Shown here piece by piece: positions 58,902-64,000 of a DNA stretch of 64,000 bases. How positions within the stretch are numbered: position 1 is the stretch's first letter; every line of letters starts with the position of its first letter. A program made the position numbers and the translations under genes. The stretch comes from an uncultured bacterium (lineage in GTDB: Bacteria; Verrucomicrobiota; Lentisphaeria; Victivallales; UBA1829), in assembly GCA_949297765.1 (NCBI GenBank), contig CASFTV010000008.1, positions 66,137-130,136 of the forward strand, in the 5' to 3' direction. The notes beneath the pieces are model-generated. The model saw nothing but the letters and a program-made list of their open reading frames with translations, did no database searches and was not told the DNA's origin.

Positions 58902-60212
58902 ATGGAAACGGAATTCTGGCAGCGCGACATTGAACTGATGAGCCGCGCGGATCTGGAGGCATTCCAGCTCGGATGCCTGAAAAAAACCCTGAAACTGGCG
59001 GCGCACTCCCCCTTTTATTCGAACATTCTGACCGAATCCGTCATTGATTCGATCCGGACGCTGGACGACATCCGCCGTCTTCCGCTGGTGGACAAACAGA
59101 CTCTCCGGGACAATTTCCCGTACGGTTTTCTTGCAAAGCCGATGACGGAAATCGTCCGTCTTCACTCCTCCTCCGGGACAACCGGCACACCGACCGTGGT
59201 CTTCCACACCCAGCACGATCTGGACCTCTGGGCGAACATGACCGCCCGTTCAGCCTTCATGGCGGGCGCCCGGCCGGACGACGTCTTCCAGAACATCATG
59301 GGCTACGGCCTCTTCACCGGCGGACTCGGATTCCATTACGGAATGGAAAAACTCGGCGCCCTGGTCATCCCGAGCGCGGCAGGAAACTCGAAACGGCAGA
59401 TCTGGTTCATGCAGACCTTCGGGACAACGGTCTGCCACATTCTTCCGAGCTACTCCATGCGTCTTCTGAGCTTCTTCCCGGAGTGCGGAATCCGCCCGAA
59501 GGACCTGAAACTGCGGATCTTCTTCATCGGCGCGGAACCCCACTCCGACGCGCTCCGCAGACAGATTGAAGAGGCATTCGGAGTCCAGGCCTTCAATTCG
59601 TACGGACTCTCCGAGATGTGCGGCCCCGGACTCGCCTTCGAATGCCGCGAACGCAACAACGGCATGCACCTCTGGGAAGACCAGTACCTGATGGAGATCA
59701 TCGACCCGGCAACCGGCGAAGTGCTGCCCGACGGAGAAGAGGGCGAACTTGTCCTGACCTCCCTCCAGCGCGAGGCCATGCCGCTGATCCGCTACCGGAC
59801 CCATGACCTGACGCGGATCATCCCGGAACCCTGCCCCTGCGGCCGCACACACCGCCGGATCGCACGCTTCAAGGGCCGGTCCGACGACATGCTCATCATC
59901 AACGGCGTCAACATCTTCCCGCAGCAGATCGAAAAGGCGGTCATGAGCGTTCCGGAGATCGGCGCACACTACATCATCGAAGTTTCGAAGGAAAATCTTC
60001 TCGACCGGATCCATGTGAAGGTCGAAGTCAACCCGAACAGCTTCTCCGGATCGCTGGATCAGATGGACGGCATCCGGCGGAAGGTGATCGATGCACTGAA
60101 GACGGAACTGGGCGTGAATCCCCGCGTGGACCTGGTCGCGCCGAACTCCCTGCCGGAACAGGAGGGCAAGGCGAAACGCGTGTTCGACCTCCGCGAAAAA
60201 GATTATCTGTAA
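58902..60212 (+). CDS. paaK: Phenylacetate--CoA ligase
   Basis: AMP-forming acyl-CoA ligase of 436 residues, the normal PaaK length. The P-loop HSSSGTTGTPTVVFHTQ, the motif SYGLSEMCGPG, YRTHDLT near residue 300 and LIINGVNIFPQQIE are all PaaK signatures. It activates phenylacetate or another aryl acid; in gut anaerobes it often takes part in aromatic amino-acid fermentation, perhaps with indolepyruvate ferredoxin oxidoreductase, which is not in the window. It precedes a small membrane protein and leuS on the same strand. Confidence 0.93.
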   Translation: METEFWQRDIELMSRADLEAFQLGCLKKTLKLAAHSPFYSNILTESVIDSIRTLDDIRRLPLVDKQTLRDNFPYGFLAKPMTEIVRLHSSSGTTGTPTVVFHTQHDLDLWANMTARSAFMAGARPDDVFQNIMGYGLFTGGLGFHYGMEKLGALVIPSAAGNSKRQIWFMQTFGTTVCHILPSYSMRLLSFFPECGIRPKDLKLRIFFIGAEPHSDALRRQIEEAFGVQAFNSYGLSEMCGPGLAFECRERNNGMHLWEDQYLMEIIDPATGEVLPDGEEGELVLTSLQREAMPLIRYRTHDLTRIIPEPCPCGRTHRRIARFKGRSDDMLIINGVNIFPQQIEKAVMSVPEIGAHYIIEVSKENLLDRIHVKVEVNPNSFSGSLDQMDGIRRKVIDALKTELGVNPRVDLVAPNSLPEQEGKAKRVFDLREKDYL

Positions 60213-60221
60213 GAGCGCGCG

Positions 60222-60512
60222 ATGGATCAGATCGAATTCACTCCGCAGGAAGAAAAGGTGTTCGGGCGCAGCGGTGATTTCCGTGTGCTTCCGCGCTACC
60301 GCCGGGCCGCAGCCGCGACCGCCCTTCTCTTCATGCTGCTGTTCCTTGCTCTGGCGGCGGCGACCCGGAATGCCTGGATCGTCGCGGTCTGTGCGGTGCT
60401 GTATGCAGGAATCACCCTCGCGGAGAAACTCGCCTATGCAAACGCCCTCGCCGCGTACAAAGGCGTCATCGTGAAACTGGCGAAACGGATACAGGAACTG
60501 AACCATAAATAA
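60222..60512 (+). CDS. Small membrane protein of unknown function
   Basis: Protein of 96 residues with two adjacent hydrophobic segments (AAATALLFMLLFLALAAA and WIVAVCAVLYAGITLA) between a polar N-terminus and a basic C-terminal helix (KGVIVKLAKRIQELNHK). I do not recognise a family. It sits 9 bases after paaK and 9 bases before leuS, so it is co-transcribed with both. A conserved gene between paaK and leuS could be checked in relatives. Confidence 0.7.
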   Translation: MDQIEFTPQEEKVFGRSGDFRVLPRYRRAAAATALLFMLLFLALAAATRNAWIVAVCAVLYAGITLAEKLAYANALAAYKGVIVKLAKRIQELNHK

Positions 60513-60521
60513 GGATTGAAA

Positions 60522-63086
60522 ATGGAAAACAGAGAATACGATTTCTCCGCCATCGAAAAGAAATGGCAGAAATACTGGGCCGACCACAAAACGTTCAAGG
60601 CAACCGAAATCCCCGGAAAAGAAAAACTCTATGTTCTGGACATGTTCCCCTATCCCAGCGGCGCCGGACTCCATGTGGGCCATCCGGAAGGCTACACCGC
60701 CACCGATATTTTCTGCCGCTTCAAACGGATGCGCGGATTCAACGTCCTCCATCCGATGGGCTGGGATGCGTTCGGACTGCCCGCGGAACAGTACGCGGTG
60801 GAAACGGGAACCCATCCGTCGATCACCACGAAGAAGAATGTTGAAACGTTCAAGCGGCAGATCCAGTCCCTCGGATTCAGCTACGACTGGGACCGCGAAA
60901 TCAACACCACCGACGAAACCTACTACCGCTGGACCCAGTGGATCTTCCTCCAGCTCTATAAAAAAGGCCTCGCCTATATTGACGAAGTCCCCGTGAACTG
61001 GTGTCCCGCCCTCGGCACCGTCCTCGCCAACGAAGAGGTCATCGACGGCCGGAGCGAACGCGGAAACCATCCCGTCATCCGGAAACCCATGAAACAGTGG
61101 ATGCTCAAGATCACCGACTACGCCGAACGCCTGCTCGCCGATCTCGACCAGCTCGACTGGCCGGAAGGCATCAAGGAGATGCAGCGCAACTGGATCGGAA
61201 AGTCCGAAGGCGCCGAAGTGGTGTTCCGGATCGACGGAACGGACAAGCAGGTCACGGTCTTCACGACCCGTCCCGACACCCTGTTCGGCGCGACCTATCT
61301 GGTTCTCTCTCCGGAGCATGAGCTGGTCGATGCGATCACCACGCCGGACCAGCGCGCCGCCGTCACGGAATATCAGAAGAAGGCCGCACTCAAAAGCGAC
61401 CTGGAGCGGACCGACCTCAACAAGGACAAGACCGGTGCATTCACAGGTGCGTATGCGGTCAATCCGGTCAACGGGGAAAAACTGCCGGTCTGGATCTCCG
61501 ACTACGTTCTCTCCTCCTACGGGACGGGCGCGATCATGGCGGTCCCTGCGCACGATACCCGCGACTTTGAATTCGCCTGCAAGTTCGGCCTCCCGATCCG
61601 CTGCATCATTGAGCCGTCCGCGGCGGACGCCGAAGCGGCGGGACTCCGTCTTGACGACATCCTCGCAGGAAAGGTCTGCTGGACCGGAGACGGCGTCAGC
61701 TTCAACTCCGCCAACGATCAGGGCCTCGTCCTCAACGGCATGCACGTCAAGGAGGCGAAGAAGGCCACGATCGACTGGCTCTCGGAACGGAAGGCCGGCA
61801 AACTCACGGTCAACTACAAACTCCGCGACTGGCTCTTCAGCCGTCAGCGCTACTGGGGCGAACCGTTCCCCGTCATCCACATGGAAGATGGCTCCATCCG
61901 CCTGGTCGACGAGAAGGATCTCCCCGTCACGCTGCCGCCGCTCGACGATTTCAAACCGGCGGGAACCGGTGAATCTCCGCTCGCCAAAGCCGGAGAGTGG
62001 CTCGATTACACCGATCCGGTCACCGGCATGAAGGGCCGGCGCGAAACCAACACCATGCCCCAGTGGGCGGGTTCCTGCTGGTACTATCTGCGCTACATCG
62101 ACCCGCACAACGACAAATGCTTCGTCGATCCGGAAAAGGAAAAATACTGGATGCCGGTCGATCTCTATGTCGGCGGCGCCGAACACGCGGTTCTCCATCT
62201 GCTCTACGCCCGCTTCTGGCACAAGGTGCTGTATGACATCGGCGCGGTCTCCACACCGGAGCCGTTCCACAAGCTGATCAATCAGGGAATGATCCTCGGA
62301 CTCTCCTACAAGGACTCCCGCGGCGCCCTCGTCCCGATGGACAAGGTCCTCAAGGGAGAAAACGGGCCCGTCCACAAGGAGACCGGAGAAAAGCTGACGG
62401 AATTTCCCGCAAAAATGTCGAAATCGCTGAAAAACGTGGTCAACCCGGACGACGTGATCCGGGAATACGGTGCGGATTCGATGCGTCTTTACGAAATGTT
62501 CATGGGTCCGCTTCAGGCGGTGAAACCCTGGAGCACTCAGGGTGTGGAGGGCGTCTTCCGCTTCCTGAAACGCTCCTGGCGCATGGTTGCGCAGACCGAA
62601 ATCGTGGACACCCCTCTCACTCCGGCGCAGGAAAAACTCCTCCACGCCACCATCCGGAAAGTCACGGAAGACACCGAAACGCTGAACTTCAACACCGCGA
62701 TCAGCCAGATGATGATCTTCCTCAACGAATTCTCCAAGCTGGATCGGATGCCGCGCGAGGCCGCCGAAACCTACGCGAAACTGCTCTGCCCCTACGCCCC
62801 GCACATCGCGGAGGAAATGTGGGAAATTCTCGGCCATGATGCGCCGCTCTCCCTTGCCCCGTGGCCCGAATTCGATGAATCCAAACTCAAAGAGGATGAA
62901 ATCGAAATCATGGTCCAGATTCAGGGGAAACCGCGCGTCCGCATGATGATGCCGACCGGCGCCGATCCGGATACGATGCGCGAACTGGCCCTTGCCAATC
63001 CGCAGGTGCAGAAAGCCATCGAGGGCAAACAGCTCGTCAAAGCGATCTGTGTGCCGAAACGGATTGTGAATCTGGTGGTGAAATAA
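60522..63086 (+). CDS. leuS: Leucyl-tRNA synthetase
   Basis: Class I aminoacyl-tRNA synthetase of 854 residues. The HIGH-type motif is in [18 protein letters not shown] near residue 45; the CP1 editing domain (about 225-420) includes [23 protein letters not shown] and [15 protein letters not shown]; the leucine-specific insert is followed by [16 protein letters not shown]. The anticodon-binding domain and a C-terminal extension ([14 protein letters not shown]) complete it. ATG after AAGGA is chosen over a TTG two codons upstream. A strong terminator follows. Confidence 0.97.
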   Translation: MENREYDFSAIEKKWQKYWADHKTFKATEIPGKEKLYVLDMFPYPSGAGLHVGHPEGYTATDIFCRFKRMRGFNVLHPMGWDAFGLPAEQYAVETGTHPSITTKKNVETFKRQIQSLGFSYDWDREINTTDETYYRWTQWIFLQLYKKGLAYIDEVPVNWCPALGTVLANEEVIDGRSERGNHPVIRKPMKQWMLKITDYAERLLADLDQLDWPEGIKEMQRNWIGKSEGAEVVFRIDGTDKQVTVFTTRPDTLFGATYLVLSPEHELVDAITTPDQRAAVTEYQKKAALKSDLERTDLNKDKTGAFTGAYAVNPVNGEKLPVWISDYVLSSYGTGAIMAVPAHDTRDFEFACKFGLPIRCIIEPSAADAEAAGLRLDDILAGKVCWTGDGVSFNSANDQGLVLNGMHVKEAKKATIDWLSERKAGKLTVNYKLRDWLFSRQRYWGEPFPVIHMEDGSIRLVDEKDLPVTLPPLDDFKPAGTGESPLAKAGEWLDYTDPVTGMKGRRETNTMPQWAGSCWYYLRYIDPHNDKCFVDPEKEKYWMPVDLYVGGAEHAVLHLLYARFWHKVLYDIGAVSTPEPFHKLINQGMILGLSYKDSRGALVPMDKVLKGENGPVHKETGEKLTEFPAKMSKSLKNVVNPDDVIREYGADSMRLYEMFMGPLQAVKPWSTQGVEGVFRFLKRSWRMVAQTEIVDTPLTPAQEKLLHATIRKVTEDTETLNFNTAISQMMIFLNEFSKLDRMPREAAETYAKLLCPYAPHIAEEMWEILGHDAPLSLAPWPEFDESKLKEDEIEIMVQIQGKPRVRMMMPTGADPDTMRELALANPQVQKAIEGKQLVKAICVPKRIVNLVVK

Positions 63087-63114
63087 GAAACCGGGAAACC
63101 GGTTTGAACCACAG

Positions 63115-63141
63115 GGCGTCCGGAAAACCGGACGCCTTTTT
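63115..63141 (+). terminator. Intrinsic terminator of leuS
   Basis: Perfect 9-bp stem GGCGTCCGG with its complement around AAAA, followed by TTTTTG. It lies between convergent leuS and uvrC. Confidence 0.92.
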
Positions 63142-63151
63142 GTTGTACGGT

Positions 63152-64000
63152 TCAGCGGTGCGTCCGCAGAAACTCATAAATGGTTTCGGCGAATTCCGAA
63201 CCGATTCCGGAGACGCGGCCGGCGATCTCCTGCGCGGAGGCTTTCCGGATCATTGCAACAGAGCCGAATTCCTTCAGAAGAGCATTGCGGCGAACCTCTC
63301 CCAGTCCGGGGATCTCATCGAGCAGCGATTCCGAAATACGTTTGAGCCGGAGCTGGCGGTTGTAGGAAACCGCAAAACGGTGGGCCTCGTCGCGCAGGGC
63401 CTGCAGAACCTTCAGGGCGGGACGGTTCCGGTCAAGCACCAGCGGATCGCTGCGCCCCGGCAGAAAAATCTCTTCGTTCCGTTTCGCCAGGCCGACAACG
63501 GGAAACGGCGGGCAGTCAATGGAGATCAATGCGTCGAGCGCGAGATGGAGCTGCCCTTTTCCGCCGTCCACCATCAGCAGGTCGGGAAGCGGGCGCTGCT
63601 CGCGGAGAAGGCGTGAAAAATACCGTTTGACGACCTCGTTCATCATCGCAAAATCGTTCTGGCCTTCGACGGTTTTAATCCGGAAACGGCGGTAGGAGTT
63701 TTTGTCGGGGCGCCCTTCACGGAAACAGACCAGGCTCGCGACCGCGAAGGTCGTTCCGAGATTGGAAATGTCGAATCCGACGATCACGCGCGGAGGATCC
63801 TTCAGCCGCAGCGCTCTTTGCAGATCGGCCACGGCCTCCATGCCGGCGTCATTCGGCAGTTCGGCATGCTCGAAAGAGCGCGACCGGACAAGCGATTGAA
63901 GATTCGCAAGAATGTCCCGGAGAGCGGCGGCCTTCTCGAACGCTTTTTCCGCGGCGGCCTTTTTCATTTTTTCCTTGAGCTCCTCCGCGGTTTCCCGGAT
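63152..64000 (-). CDS. uvrC: Excinuclease ABC subunit C, C-terminal part (cut by window edge)
   Basis: Nucleotide excision repair nuclease; the last 282 codons are present and the frame runs off the right edge. The edge lies in the UVR motif (IRETAEELKEKM, then EKAFEKAAALRD), which binds UvrB. The RNase H-like 5'-incision domain follows with acidic residues in VIVGFDISN and LMVDGGKGQ and the histidine of RDEAHRFAV. The C-terminus is a tandem helix-hairpin-helix (IPGLGEVRRNALLKEFGSV and VSGIGSEFAETIYEFL). The N-terminal GIY-YIG domain is outside the window. Confidence 0.95.
   Translation of the reverse strand: MRETAEELKEKMKKAAAEKAFEKAAALRDILANLQSLVRSRSFEHAELPNDAGMEAVADLQRALRLKDPPRVIVGFDISNLGTTFAVASLVCFREGRPDKNSYRRFRIKTVEGQNDFAMMNEVVKRYFSRLLREQRPLPDLLMVDGGKGQLHLALDALISIDCPPFPVVGLAKRNEEIFLPGRSDPLVLDRNRPALKVLQALRDEAHRFAVSYNRQLRLKRISESLLDEIPGLGEVRRNALLKEFGSVAMIRKASAQEIAGRVSGIGSEFAETIYEFLRTHR

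Noticed and set aside
59250-62837. 1,195-codon antisense open frame opposite paaK and leuS
   Set aside because: Shadow of GC-rich coding; the sense genes have full family motifs and the antisense product has no recognisable domain.

Overview
The window looks like the chromosome of a fermentative, polysaccharide-degrading Lentisphaerota bacterium close to Victivallis. This is inferred from gene content, not from an rRNA. The pointers are three prepilin-type proteins with the H-X9-DG motif, a TIGR04073-type exosortase-associated protein, very large secreted glycosidases, many AraC regulators and a trimeric [FeFe] hydrogenase. The DNA is GC-rich and genes are tightly packed, often overlapping by ATGA. 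I see no rRNA, tRNA, CRISPR array or insertion sequence.

Layout. 1-5061: a co-directional housekeeping operon (nth end, DUF374 acyltransferase, cinA, aat, membrane glycosyltransferase, nfo), each gene overlapping the next. 5151-6548: a lone phage portal-like DUF4055 gene. 6629-9253 (minus): queF-argJ-argB. 9418-11794: TIGR04073 protein, Gfo/Idh/MocA oxidoreductase, ispE. 11857-19235: AraC regulator, pseudopilin and a 1,813-residue secreted GH2-like protein. 19288-23031 (minus): proC-lolC-lolD, then MarR with a PQ-loop protein. 23499-27698: three-subunit NADH-linked [FeFe] hydrogenase. 27749-54356: a carbohydrate island with five AraC-type regulators, one ROK repressor, two pseudopilins, a CapA/esterase/CE15 operon, a GH42-like 1,151-residue secreted protein, a second giant GH2-like protein, a GH106-like protein, a GH38 alpha-mannosidase and a GH42 beta-galactosidase. 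54524-64000: a glycosyltransferase, ilvE, a Pal-like lipoprotein, small conserved genes, paaK, leuS and the 3' part of uvrC.

The strongest pattern is a three-fold repeated cassette. An AraC regulator lies next to an H-X9-DG pseudopilin gene, which is followed on the same strand by a very large signal-peptide-bearing glycosidase (11857-19235; 36785-37645 with 36652-32361; 38538-37654 with 38684-44735). Two of the three pseudopilins lack the usual glycine before the prepilin cleavage site. The promoters of two pseudopilin genes are near copies of each other. This suggests that each pseudopilin is dedicated to a cognate extracellular enzyme, so the cassette would be this lineage's counterpart of a Bacteroidetes Sus-type locus; the pairing is seen in the sequence, the function is inference. 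Both giant GH2-like enzymes also lack the expected acid/base glutamate in the TIM barrel but keep a glutamate at the nucleophile position.
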